DNA of 43,728 nt from Pseudomonadaceae bacterium (GCA_019745275.1 JAIETJ010000083.1:1-43728), one strand, 5' to 3'. Counted from the first letter of the stretch, positions 16,354 through 24,633 are shown. Translations and numbers: made by a program. The notes: generated by a model from the letters alone, not told the origin.

Positions 16354-16390
16354 CGTGCTGCTAGCATCACGCGCAGCAGCACGTTCTTTT
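16354..16390 (+). terminator. Hairpin between the DUF2796 gene and the ATPase gene, possible partial terminator
   Basis: CGTGCTGCT (16354-16362) pairs perfectly with AGCAGCACG (16375-16383) around a 12-nt loop, followed by TTCTTTTC. The T-tract is interrupted, so leaky termination or protection of the 5' gene's 3' end is plausible. It lies inside an otherwise continuous operon. Confidence 0.5.
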
Positions 16391-16412
16391 CAACTCAGGC
16401 TAAGCAAAAAAC

Positions 16413-17120
16413 ATGAGCGCATTGATTGAACTGGCCGAGCTGGGCTTTGCCTGGCCCGGCCAACCGGAGCTGCTGGATATTCCCGCGTTCAGCCTGCAAC
16501 GCGGCGAAAGCCTGTTTCTCAAAGGCCCCAGCGGCAGCGGCAAAACCACCTTATTGGGGTTGCTCGGCGGTGTGCAAAAGCCCGCACGCGGCTCTATTCG
16601 CCTGCTCGGCGCCGACTTAAGTCAACTGTCTGCCGGGGCCCGCGATCACTTCCGGGTCGATCACACCGGCTACATCTTTCAGCAATTCAATTTATTGCCG
16701 TTTCTCTCGGTGCGCGAGAACGTCGAACTGCCCTGCCATTTTTCCAAACTGCGCAGCCAGCGCGCCCAGCAACGCCACGGCAGTATTGCTAACGCCGCGG
16801 CGACGCTACTGGCGCACCTCGGCTTGCACGATCCGCAACTGCTCAGTCGGCGTGCCGACGCCTTGTCGATCGGCCAGCAACAGCGGGTGGCCGCTGCCCG
16901 CGCGCTGATTGGTCAGCCGGAATTAGTGATCGCTGATGAGCCCACTTCAGCACTCGACAGCGATGCCCGCGAAGCGTTTTTGCAGCTGTTATTTGCCGAG
17001 TGCCGCGAGGCCGGCTCCAGCCTGCTGTTTGTTAGCCACGATCAAAGCTTGGCGCCACTGTTCGACCGCAGCCTGTCGCTGGCCGAGCTTAATCGCGCCA
17101 CTCGGCCAACGGAGCTATAA
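16413..17120 (+). CDS. ABC transporter ATPase of the LolD/MacB type, zinc operon
   Basis: This 235-residue ATPase has Walker A GPSGSGKTTLL, a Q-loop region IFQQFNLLPFLSVRENVELP, Walker B LVIADEPTSALDS and switch histidine in LLFVSHD. The signature motif reads LSIGQQQR instead of LSGGQQQR. The FQQFNLLP and DEPTSALD segments place it with LolD/MacB-type ATPases that drive FtsX-like permeases. Its stop lies 2 nt before the permease start, so they should form one complex. The substrate is unproven; the Zur box and DUF2796 neighbour suggest zinc or a zinc-linked envelope process. Confidence 0.92.
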   Translation: MSALIELAELGFAWPGQPELLDIPAFSLQRGESLFLKGPSGSGKTTLLGLLGGVQKPARGSIRLLGADLSQLSAGARDHFRVDHTGYIFQQFNLLPFLSVRENVELPCHFSKLRSQRAQQRHGSIANAAATLLAHLGLHDPQLLSRRADALSIGQQQRVAAARALIGQPELVIADEPTSALDSDAREAFLQLLFAECREAGSSLLFVSHDQSLAPLFDRSLSLAELNRATRPTEL

Positions 17121-17122
17121 AC

Positions 17123-18388
17123 ATGTACCTGATTCGCCTAGCCCTGGCCAGCCTCGCCAACCGGCGCTTTACCGCGCTGTTAACCGTATTCGCCATCGCC
17201 TTGTCCGTATGCTTATTACTCGCAGTCGAGCGCGTACGCACTGAAGCACGCAACAGCTTTGCCAGCACCATCAGCGGCACCGACCTGATCGTCGGGGCGC
17301 GCTCGGGTTCGATCAACCTGCTGCTGTATTCAGTATTCCGGATCGGCAACGCCACCAACAATATTCGCTGGAACAGTTTCGAGCAGATCGCCGGCGACCC
17401 CAAGGTGAAGTGGGCGATCCCCATCTCGCTAGGCGACTCGCACCGTGGCTACCGGGTGATGGGCACCAGCCCAACGTACTTCGAACATTATCAATACGGC
17501 CGCGGCCAAGCCCTTGAACTGGCCACCGGCCGCGCCTTTGCCAGCGATCCTTTTGAGGCGGTGTTAGGTGCCGAAGTGGCCGAGGCACTGCACTACCAGG
17601 TCGGTGAGAAAATCGTGCTGGCCCACGGCGTGGCGACTATCAGCCTGGTCAAACACGACGACAAGCCCTTCACCGTGGTCGGTATTCTCAAGCGCACCGG
17701 CACCCCAGTCGACCGCACTGTGCACATCAGTTTGGAAGGCATCACGGCGTTGCATGTCGATTGGCAAAACGGCATGCCCGCCAGCGGCGCTGCGCGTGTT
17801 AGCGTCGAACAAGCGCGCAGCATGGATTTGCAACCGACCGCCATTACCGCCGTGCTGTTGGGCCTGAAAAGCAAGATTGCCACCTTCACGGTGCAGCGCC
17901 AGATCAACGAGTTTCGCGGCGAACCGCTGCTGGCTATTTTGCCCGGGGTCGCCCTGCAAGAGCTCTGGAGCCTGATGAGCACCGCTGAACAAGCGCTGTT
18001 TGTCATCTCGCTGTTCGTGGTGCTGACCGGCCTGATTGGCATGCTCACGGCCATTTTGACCAGCCTCAATGAACGCCGCCGCGAGATGGCGATTCTGCGC
18101 TCGGTCGGTGCTCGGCCTTGGCATATCGCCAGCTTATTACTGGTTGAAGCCTTGAGTTTGGCAGCCGCCGGCATCGTGCTAGGGGTTGGCCTGCTGTATC
18201 TGGGCATCGCCCTAGTGCAAAACAGCCTGCAAGCCAACTACGGCATCTGGTTGCCGCTGGCGCTACCAAGCCGCTATGAGTGCAGCCTGCTTGGCGCTAT
18301 TCTGGCCGCCGCCCTGTTGATGGGGGCTATTCCGGCGTGGCGCGCGTATCGCCAATCGCTCGCCGACGGTTTGTCGATTCGCCTATGA
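17123..18388 (+). CDS. FtsX/MacB-type ABC permease, zinc operon
   Basis: This 421-residue inner-membrane protein has the FtsX-like layout: one N-terminal membrane segment (about 15-35, RFTALLTVFAIALSVCLLL), a large periplasmic domain (about 45-285), then three C-terminal membrane segments (about 290-315, 340-365, 385-410) with the conserved LNERRREMAILRSVGARPWHI loop between them. This topology is typical of mechanotransmission or lipoprotein-handling exporters, not of classical zinc importers such as ZnuB. It is coupled to the ATPase gene upstream and to the DUF3299 gene 10 nt downstream. The direction of transport is unknown. Confidence 0.9.
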   Translation: MYLIRLALASLANRRFTALLTVFAIALSVCLLLAVERVRTEARNSFASTISGTDLIVGARSGSINLLLYSVFRIGNATNNIRWNSFEQIAGDPKVKWAIPISLGDSHRGYRVMGTSPTYFEHYQYGRGQALELATGRAFASDPFEAVLGAEVAEALHYQVGEKIVLAHGVATISLVKHDDKPFTVVGILKRTGTPVDRTVHISLEGITALHVDWQNGMPASGAARVSVEQARSMDLQPTAITAVLLGLKSKIATFTVQRQINEFRGEPLLAILPGVALQELWSLMSTAEQALFVISLFVVLTGLIGMLTAILTSLNERRREMAILRSVGARPWHIASLLLVEALSLAAAGIVLGVGLLYLGIALVQNSLQANYGIWLPLALPSRYECSLLGAILAAALLMGAIPAWRAYRQSLADGLSIRL

Positions 18389-18398
18389 GAACCTACTG

Positions 18399-18929
18399 AT
18401 GCTACGCGCCGTACTCGCTCTATCACTGACCTTGCCACTGCTGTTCGCCGCACCGCTTTGGGCTGGCGAGCCGCGTGAACTGGCCTGGTCGGAAATGCTC
18501 CCCGCCGATGCACCCGAAGCCGCGCCACCGGCGGCGCTGCACGACCTGAGCAAGCTCGCCGACGTGCTGAGCAGCGAGTCCGGCCCGGCGGCCAGCCAGC
18601 AATCGGCCGCGGCCCCTGTGGTTAAGGCGCTGCACGGCCAACTGGTGAAACTGCCGGGTTATATAGTGCCGCTCAACTCCAGCGAAGAAGGCCGGGTCAC
18701 CGAGTTCCTGTTAGTGCCCTACTACGGCGCGTGCATCCATGTGCCGCCGCCGCCACCGAACCAAATCGTGCACGTCAAAACCGAACTCGGGGTGCTGATG
18801 GACAACCTCTATCAACCCTTTTGGATCGAAGGCCCGCTGCAGGTCGAAAGCATCAGCAGCGACATTGCCGAGGCGGGTTACCAGATGGAGGCCAGCAAGG
18901 TTTATCCCTACGAAAGCCCCGAGAATTAA
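18399..18929 (+). CDS. DUF3299-domain exported protein, zinc operon
   Basis: This 176-residue protein has a signal peptide (about residues 1-22, ending LWAGEP), an Ala/Pro-rich linker and a DUF3299 domain from about 80 onward. Domain landmarks are LPGYIVPLNSSEEGRVTEFLLVP, YYGACIHVPPPPPNQIV and QPFWIEGPL. The single Cys next to His in ACIHVPPPPPNQ is a possible metal-binding site. It is the last gene of the Zur-type operon, followed by a strong terminator. It is probably a periplasmic partner of the ABC pair; its biochemical role is unknown. Confidence 0.85.
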   Translation: MLRAVLALSLTLPLLFAAPLWAGEPRELAWSEMLPADAPEAAPPAALHDLSKLADVLSSESGPAASQQSAAAPVVKALHGQLVKLPGYIVPLNSSEEGRVTEFLLVPYYGACIHVPPPPPNQIVHVKTELGVLMDNLYQPFWIEGPLQVESISSDIAEAGYQMEASKVYPYESPEN

Positions 18930-18947
18930 TCCGCCGCACACACCCCC

Positions 18948-18983
18948 AGCCGCTCAACGCCACGCCGTTGCAGCGGCTTTTTT
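18948..18983 (+). terminator. Rho-independent terminator of the zinc operon
   Basis: AGCCGCT (18948-18954) pairs with AGCGGCT (18972-18978), stacked on CAACG (18955-18959) with CGTTG (18966-18970) and one bulged C, and is followed by a T6 run (18978-18983). It begins 18 nt after the DUF3299 stop. Confidence 0.87.
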
Positions 18984-19018
18984 CTGCCCGCCACGCATCC
19001 TGTCGAGAATCAACGCCC

Positions 19019-19636
19019 ATGTATCACGGTGAAAAATTTAATGCTTGGACGCACTTAGTCGGCGCAGTTTTGGCAACCTTGGGCGCGCTGTGGCTGCTGC
19101 TCTTAGCCGGCGCCAGTAATGACCCGTGGAAGATCATCAGCGTGGCCATTTACGGCGTCAGCTTGGTGGCGCTGTACAGCGCCTCGACGCTTTATCACAG
19201 CGTGCGCGGCCCAGCAAAAACACGCCTGCAAAAGCTCGATCACCTGTCGATTTACCTGCTGATTGCCGGCAGCTACACGCCCTTTTGCCTGGTCACCCTG
19301 CGCGGTCCTTGGGGCTGGTCGCTGCTGGCGACGGTCTGGGGGCTGGCGCTGATTGGCATCTTGCAAGAAATTAAACCGCGCTCCGAGGCGCGGGTTTTAT
19401 CCTTGATTATCTACGCGGTGATGGGCTGGATTGTACTGGTGGCGATCAAGCCACTGATCGCCACCTTAGGCACCGAGGGCTTTATCTGGCTGGCGGCGGG
19501 CGGCGTGTTTTACACCGTCGGGATTATCTTCTACGCCAACGACAGCCGCTTCCGCCACTGGCACGGTATCTGGCACTTATTCGTGATGGCCGGCAGCCTG
19601 CTGCACTTCATCACCATCTGGCGTTTTGTGCTCTGA
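19019..19636 (+). CDS. trhA: Hemolysin III / PAQR-family membrane protein (TrhA-like)
   Basis: This 205-residue, seven-helix inner-membrane protein starts MYHGEKFNAWTHLVGAVLA at 19019; the frame is open far upstream, but only this start matches the family. Conserved histidines suited to binding a metal in the membrane are in WTHLVG, STLYHS and the C-terminal RHWHGIWHLFVMAGSLLHF. LQKLDHLSIYLLIAGSYTPF is also a family signature. Bacterial members are linked to membrane-lipid homeostasis; the hemolysin name is historical. It stands alone after the zinc-operon terminator. Confidence 0.92.
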   Translation: MYHGEKFNAWTHLVGAVLATLGALWLLLLAGASNDPWKIISVAIYGVSLVALYSASTLYHSVRGPAKTRLQKLDHLSIYLLIAGSYTPFCLVTLRGPWGWSLLATVWGLALIGILQEIKPRSEARVLSLIIYAVMGWIVLVAIKPLIATLGTEGFIWLAAGGVFYTVGIIFYANDSRFRHWHGIWHLFVMAGSLLHFITIWRFVL

Positions 19637-19725
19637 ACGACTGGCCTGCCAGCCAGCCTTAACGCCAAACCCGTGACGACCGTCTACGCTGTGTTGATCC
19701 ACTCAAGCAGCACGGCGGAGCGGCT

Positions 19726-21849
19726 ATGCAGCGTCAGGCGAAACTTCCAGCGCTACTGTGCGGGTTACTTTGCGCACTAACCCTAATCACGCCGGCACAA
19801 GCCGCCGCGCGGCCACTCGACGCCAGCCAGATAAGCCAAGCGCCGCTATCGCTGACCGAGCACCTGGCCCTGCTCGAAGACCCCAGCGGCCAATTAACCC
19901 TTAGCGACGTGCAAAGCCCTGCGTTTGCGCAGCAATTTCAAACTGACCTGCCAGCCGCCGAGGCGCTTAATTTTGGTTACACCCGCTCGGCCTTTTGGTT
20001 GCGCCTGGAGCTCGCCAATAGCGCCGATCAACCCATTACCCGAATGCTCGAAATTGCCTATGCCCGGATTGGCGACCTGAAGTTGTATCAGCCGAGTGCT
20101 GACGGGACTTATACGCTTATCGCCACCGGAAGCGGCCTAGCCTTTGCTAGCCGCCCAGTTAAGAATCGCTATTTTGTCTTTGCCCTTAGGTTGCCGGCCC
20201 ATTCCCAGCAGAGCTACTACCTGCGCATGCAAAGTAAAAGTCCACTGGTGGTGCCTGCACGGCTTTGGCAGCCTTCGGCCTTTCATGCCTACCAACGCCA
20301 GGACTATTTCGCCCAGGCGTGGTACTTCGGCATGGCCAGCGCCATGCTGCTATTTAATCTATTGCTGTTTGTGACCTTGCGCGATGCAATCTATCTGCTC
20401 TACGTTAATGCCGTACTTTTTATGGCGCTGGCGATTGCCGCACACAATGGTTTAAGCAAAGAGTTTTTTCCCTTTGACTCACCGTTATGGGCAGAAATAT
20501 CGGTCGGTGTGGGCTACTCGCTCGCCGTAGCCGCCATGCTGCTGTTTACCCGACGAATGCTCAATACCGCCGTCATAGCGCCCCGCCTTGATCCGCTATT
20601 AAAATTTTCCACACTGCTACTGCTGCTCAGTCTCGTCGGTTTCTTGATCGATTATCAGCGCCTGATTCAAGCGGCCACTGTGCTGTACGGAGCCTCCGCG
20701 CTGCTGATTATCAGCAGCGCGGCGTACTGCGCCATTAAGAAGCAGCGCAGCGCCTATTTTTTCCTGATCGCCTTTAGTTTCATGGGCATTGCCGGAGCCA
20801 TCAACTCGCTACGCATGCTCGGGCTGCTGCCGACTAACTTCGTCACTCAAAACGGCCTGCAATTTGGCTCTGGCATCGAAATGATCATCATGGCCTTGGC
20901 GCTGGCCGATCGTTTCAATACCCTGCGCCGCGACAACGAACGGACACAGGCCGCTTTACTGCAAGCCGAACAGCGCGAAAGCGAGAGCCTGCGTGAGTCT
21001 GAGCGGCTGCTGGAAAGTCGCGTAACCCAGCGCACCCTCGAGCTATCCAACAGCATTGAGCAGCTCAAACGGACGCAAGCAGAATTACTCCAAGCCGAGA
21101 AGCTCGCCTCGCTTGGCGCGCTAGTGGCCGGGGTGGCCCACGAACTCAACACGCCTATCGGCAACGCACTGACTACCGCCACCGCACTGGAAGATGCCAC
21201 CAACGACTTTCATGCCGCGGTGGTCAAAGGAGAGCTGCGTAAATCGACCATGCTCAGCTATGTCGGTAATGCTGTGCCGATGAGCGAGTTGATCAGCCGC
21301 TCGTGCCGGCGTGCCGCCACGCTCATCAGCAGCTTTAAACAAATCGCAGTCGACCAAACCTCGGAGCAACGCCGCCAGTTCGATTTACGCACCCTCGTAG
21401 ACGACCATATTGCTGCGCTGCGCCCCAGCTTCAAGCAGGCGCCGTGGCTGATTGAAATCGACATTGCCGACGGCATCGCCTTTGATAGCTACCCGGGGCC
21501 ACTCGGGCAGGTGATCAATAACCTGGTGCAAAACGCCATCAAACACGGCTTCGAGGGGCGTCCACAAGGCACGTTGAAGATCAGCGCCAGCCTGCGGCAA
21601 GACGCCGTCGAGATCGACTTTATCGATGATGGCAATGGCATGCCCGCCGAGGTGCTGGCCCATATATTTGAGCCGTTCTACACCACCAAACTAGGCCACG
21701 GCGGTTCGGGGCTGGGCTTATCAATCGCCCTGAATATTGTCACCGGGGTACTCGGCGGCACCCTCAGCGCCACCTCGAAACCAGGGCTTGGCACGCAATT
21801 TTTCCTGCGTTTGCCGCTGCGTGCACCCGCGCAAATGTTGCCAGCCTAA
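19726..21849 (+). CDS. 7TMR-DISM sensor histidine kinase, orphan
   Basis: This 707-residue kinase has a signal-like N-terminus (about 1-27), a periplasmic 7TMR-DISMED2 domain (about 35-170), a seven-helix DISM region (about 195-400), a coiled coil (about 400-460) and a kinase core. The phospho-acceptor is H472 in LVAGVAHELNTPIG; ATPase boxes are NNLVQNAIKH, DDGNGMP, FEPFYTTK and GSGLGLSIA. It has no receiver or Hpt domain, and no response regulator lies nearby. The start at 19726 has GGAG upstream. DISMED2 domains often bind carbohydrate-like ligands; the signal here is unknown. Confidence 0.9.
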   Translation: MQRQAKLPALLCGLLCALTLITPAQAAARPLDASQISQAPLSLTEHLALLEDPSGQLTLSDVQSPAFAQQFQTDLPAAEALNFGYTRSAFWLRLELANSADQPITRMLEIAYARIGDLKLYQPSADGTYTLIATGSGLAFASRPVKNRYFVFALRLPAHSQQSYYLRMQSKSPLVVPARLWQPSAFHAYQRQDYFAQAWYFGMASAMLLFNLLLFVTLRDAIYLLYVNAVLFMALAIAAHNGLSKEFFPFDSPLWAEISVGVGYSLAVAAMLLFTRRMLNTAVIAPRLDPLLKFSTLLLLLSLVGFLIDYQRLIQAATVLYGASALLIISSAAYCAIKKQRSAYFFLIAFSFMGIAGAINSLRMLGLLPTNFVTQNGLQFGSGIEMIIMALALADRFNTLRRDNERTQAALLQAEQRESESLRESERLLESRVTQRTLELSNSIEQLKRTQAELLQAEKLASLGALVAGVAHELNTPIGNALTTATALEDATNDFHAAVVKGELRKSTMLSYVGNAVPMSELISRSCRRAATLISSFKQIAVDQTSEQRRQFDLRTLVDDHIAALRPSFKQAPWLIEIDIADGIAFDSYPGPLGQVINNLVQNAIKHGFEGRPQGTLKISASLRQDAVEIDFIDDGNGMPAEVLAHIFEPFYTTKLGHGGSGLGLSIALNIVTGVLGGTLSATSKPGLGTQFFLRLPLRAPAQMLPA

Positions 21850-21950
21850 CCGCCAACGGCACGCTGCAGCCACTCAGCGCTCCACCGCGCGCATTGCCCG
21901 ACAGTTAAAAAGCGTTAAATATCCATGTCTTGGCCTAAAACGCCGTTCTA

Positions 21951-21991
21951 TTGCGCTGGATCAAAAACCCACTTGTTACTTTCTTTACCAT
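21951..21991 (+). promoter_or_regulatory. Candidate Anr/FNR-activated promoter of ompW
   Basis: TTGCG-CTGG-ATCAA (21951-21964) matches the Anr/FNR box TTGAT-N4-ATCAA at 8 of 10 positions. TACCAT (21986-21991) could be the -10, which would put the box centre near -40, the usual position for FNR-type activation. No good -35 is needed in that class. The prediction rests on motif and spacing only. Confidence 0.42.
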
Positions 21992-22032
21992 TGGTCACAT
22001 ACAACATCAGCTTTAACTTAATGGGGCCCACC

Positions 22033-22731
22033 ATGCTTAAATCATTATTTTCCGCTTCTCTGCTCGCACTGGCTGTTGCCAGCCCGGCAGCATTCGCTCA
22101 CCAAGTCGGCGACATTATCGTGCGCGCGGGTGCTGCCACTGTTGATCCTCAAGAAGACAGCAGCCGTATATCCACCTCCGCCACCGGCAAAATTGACGGC
22201 ACTTCGGCGGGTGTTAACAGCTCCACTCAACTCGGCTTGACTGGCGCTTACATGATCACCGACCACGTCGGTATCGAACTGCTAGCCGCCACGCCGTTCA
22301 ACCACGACATCAGCGTAAAAGGCATCGACGCCGCTCTGGGTACGCCACAGGGCACCATTGACGGTAGTTTCGCCAACGTTAAACAACTGCCGCCAACCCT
22401 GTCGCTGCAGTACTACCCGATGGAAGCCTCTTCGGCATTTCAACCCTATGTCGGCGCAGGCCTGAACTACACCCTGTTCTTTGATGACAGCCTGACCAGC
22501 CGGCAAAAAGCCAACGGCTTCAGCAATCTGGACCTCGACAACTCGCTAGGCCTAGCCTTTCAGGTCGGCGCTGACTACATGCTGACCGACAACATTCTGG
22601 TTAACGCCGCAGTTTGGTACATCGATATCGACACCACCGCCACTGCAGACCACAACACGCTGGGCAAGGTTAAAGTTGACGTTGATGTCGACCCGTTCGT
22701 GTACATGGTTGCGCTTGGCTACAAGTTCTAA
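22033..22731 (+). CDS. ompW: OmpW-family outer-membrane protein (OprG-like)
   Basis: This 232-residue protein has a signal peptide (residues 1-20, ending AAFAHQ) and an eight-stranded OmpW barrel. The mature N-terminus GDIIVRAGAATVDP, the central LGLTGAYMITDHVGIELLAATPFNHDI and LPPTLSLQYYP, and the C-terminal VYMVALGYKF with terminal Phe are family hallmarks. ATG at 22033 has GGGG 6 nt upstream and is preferred over the ATG at 22021. Members pass small hydrophobic molecules, and OprG in Pseudomonas aeruginosa responds to low oxygen and iron. A terminator follows. Confidence 0.92.
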   Translation: MLKSLFSASLLALAVASPAAFAHQVGDIIVRAGAATVDPQEDSSRISTSATGKIDGTSAGVNSSTQLGLTGAYMITDHVGIELLAATPFNHDISVKGIDAALGTPQGTIDGSFANVKQLPPTLSLQYYPMEASSAFQPYVGAGLNYTLFFDDSLTSRQKANGFSNLDLDNSLGLAFQVGADYMLTDNILVNAAVWYIDIDTTATADHNTLGKVKVDVDVDPFVYMVALGYKF

Positions 22732-22774
22732 AAGCGTTCGCGCAGGGTTAACCTGCGCAGCAAGCGACAACAAT

Positions 22775-22797
22775 AAAGGCGCCCTCGGGCGCCTTTA
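22775..22797. terminator. Bidirectional terminator between ompW and the epimerase gene
   Basis: AAAGGCGCC (22775-22783) and GGCGCCTTT (22788-22796) form a 9-bp perfect stem with a CTCG loop, flanked by short A and T runs in both directions. It lies between convergent genes. Confidence 0.78.
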
Positions 22798-22823
22798 TGC
22801 GTTAAGCCAAGCGCCGGTTAAGC

Positions 22824-23756
22824 TTATTCGCGCCCAAGCAAACGGGCCAAGCCAACGGCCATCGGGGTTGGCTGCGGGAAGTTATAACGACTCAACACGC
22901 GTGTGTTATTGGCCCGCGAATGACGGATGTCACCGGGGCGCGCAGCGGTGTAGCTGACCGACGGCAGATCACCTAACACCACGGATATTTCCGCCAATAG
23001 CTGCTTGAGCGTAGTCACTTGTCCCAGCCCAACATTGCTGGCGCCGATCGCCACTTCTGGCAACTCCAATGCCTGCACCAGCACCTCGACCAAGTCGCCA
23101 ACATAGACAAAATCACGAGTTTGCTCGCCGTCACCGAACACCGTAATCGGCAGACCTTGCTGCGCGCGCTCGGTGAAGATGCTGATCACTCCAGAGTACG
23201 GTGAGGAAGGATCTTGGCGCGGCCCGAAGATATTGAAGAAGCGAAACACTGCCGGAGTCAAACCATGCTGACGGCGGTAAAAATCCAAATAATACTCACT
23301 GGCCAACTTGTCGACGGCGTAAGGCGTGAGCGGCGCCTTGGGCGTGTCCTCATCAATCGCCAAGCCTTCACCATTATTGCCGTACACCGCCGCGCTGGAG
23401 GCAAACACAATGCGCTGCACGCCATGTTCACGCATCGCTTCACAGACATTTAAGGTGCCAACAAAATTGCTTTGATGAGTGCCGACCGGATCATCGACCG
23501 AGGCCTGCACCGACGCCACTGCCGCTAAATGGGCGACCGACTGGCACCCCTGCATACAGCGGGAAACCAAAGCGGCGTCGGCCACATCACCTTCGATCAG
23601 TTCAAGGCGTGGATTATTCAGCGGCAAATTAGCGGTTTTACCTGTCGACAGATTGTCCAGCACCCGCACACTGTAACCCCTAGCGAGCAGCGCATCGACC
23701 AAATGAGAACCGATAAAACCGGCGCCGCCGGTAATCAATACAGGGAAATTAGACAT
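22824..23756 (-). CDS. NAD-dependent UDP-sugar 4-epimerase family protein (extended SDR)
   Basis: This 310-residue extended SDR enzyme has the NAD-binding GGAGFIGSHL motif (about residues 8-17), the catalytic S-x24-YxxxK pattern (ASSAAVYGNN then TPYAVDKLASEYY), and the substrate-side motifs FFNIFGPRQDPSSPYSGVI and GDGEQTRDFVYVGDL. The closest recognisable type is UDP-N-acetylglucosamine/glucose 4-epimerase of the WbpP group. The start MSNFPVLITG at 23756 overlaps the end of the preceding SDR gene by 8 nt. No polysaccharide cluster is nearby, so the sugar and product are uncertain. Confidence 0.85.
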   Translation of the reverse strand: MSNFPVLITGGAGFIGSHLVDALLARGYSVRVLDNLSTGKTANLPLNNPRLELIEGDVADAALVSRCMQGCQSVAHLAAVASVQASVDDPVGTHQSNFVGTLNVCEAMREHGVQRIVFASSAAVYGNNGEGLAIDEDTPKAPLTPYAVDKLASEYYLDFYRRQHGLTPAVFRFFNIFGPRQDPSSPYSGVISIFTERAQQGLPITVFGDGEQTRDFVYVGDLVEVLVQALELPEVAIGASNVGLGQVTTLKQLLAEISVVLGDLPSVSYTAARPGDIRHSRANNTRVLSRYNFPQPTPMAVGLARLLGRE

Positions 23757-24633
23757 GTCGGTAATAACGCTCCAGTAATTCAGATAAACCACTACGCCAG
23801 GCGCGCGGCTTGATGCCAAAGGTATGAAGGATTTTCTTGCAGGCCAGCACCGCATGTTGCGGCTCATCGGCTACATCCGGGCGGGCAGCGTGCGCTTGCG
23901 GGCTGACCACCTCGAGCAACTGCCCGCGATAGTTACGCGCCTCACTGAGCACGGCCTGCCCCAACGCCAACACCGTAGTCGCCTCTTGGCCACCGTAATG
24001 GTATGTGCCCCACAGCGGGGTCTGGCAATCGAGCTGCTTCAACACAGCCAAAATCACCCGCGCGGCATCATCCACTGGAGTGGGGTTACCACGCCGATCA
24101 TCGGCCAACAAAACCTCATCTTGTTCAGCCGCGCAGGTGAGAAAACGCGCCAGCAAACCATTCTCACTGTCATCCAATAACCAACCGAAACGCAGCAACA
24201 CATGCCGCGGGCAGGACGCGCGCACGCTCTGCTCCATCCGCCACAAAGCCTGTCCGCGCTTACCGAGCGGCAAGGGCTCATCCTTCTCGCTATAGGCGGT
24301 GGCGCGAGCGCCATCAAAAACCCGATAACTCGAAGGCTGCAACAACAAGATGCTATGGTGCTGACACAGTTCAGCCAGCCGCTCGACCGCTCGCTCCTGA
24401 GCGACGAAGCGCTGCTCCGAAACCGACTCAGCCTGAAACCAATCGAAGTAATAGGCCAGGTTGATCAGCACATCCGGGCGGCTGTCATCGATCAGCTGAG
24501 TCAAGCTGGCCGGCGTCCAGCCCGACTCGGGCGGACGCGGCGCCAGGAAGCCAATGTCCTCCTTGGCACCTTGCCGAATAAGCGCCTGGCCAAGGGCGCT
24601 ACCACCGCCCAGCAGCATGATACGCATACGCAT
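23749..24633 (-). CDS. RmlD-like sugar-nucleotide SDR family protein
   Basis: This 294-residue protein has a degenerate N-terminal Rossmann motif (RIMLLGGGSALGQALIRQ) and RmlD-substrate-binding-type features: RPDVLINLAYY, LLLQPSSYRVFDG and GTYHYGGQEATTVLALGQAVL. The YxxxK catalytic pair of dTDP-4-dehydrorhamnose reductase is not obvious; the equivalent region reads PLPLGKRGQALWRMEQ, lacking the tyrosine. It may therefore be non-catalytic or have shifted specificity. Two in-frame ATGs (24633 and 24627) are possible starts. It overlaps the epimerase gene by 8 nt and probably acts with it. Confidence 0.78.
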   Translation of the reverse strand: MRMRIMLLGGGSALGQALIRQGAKEDIGFLAPRPPESGWTPASLTQLIDDSRPDVLINLAYYFDWFQAESVSEQRFVAQERAVERLAELCQHHSILLLQPSSYRVFDGARATAYSEKDEPLPLGKRGQALWRMEQSVRASCPRHVLLRFGWLLDDSENGLLARFLTCAAEQDEVLLADDRRGNPTPVDDAARVILAVLKQLDCQTPLWGTYHYGGQEATTVLALGQAVLSEARNYRGQLLEVVSPQAHAARPDVADEPQHAVLACKKILHTFGIKPRAWRSGLSELLERYYRHV

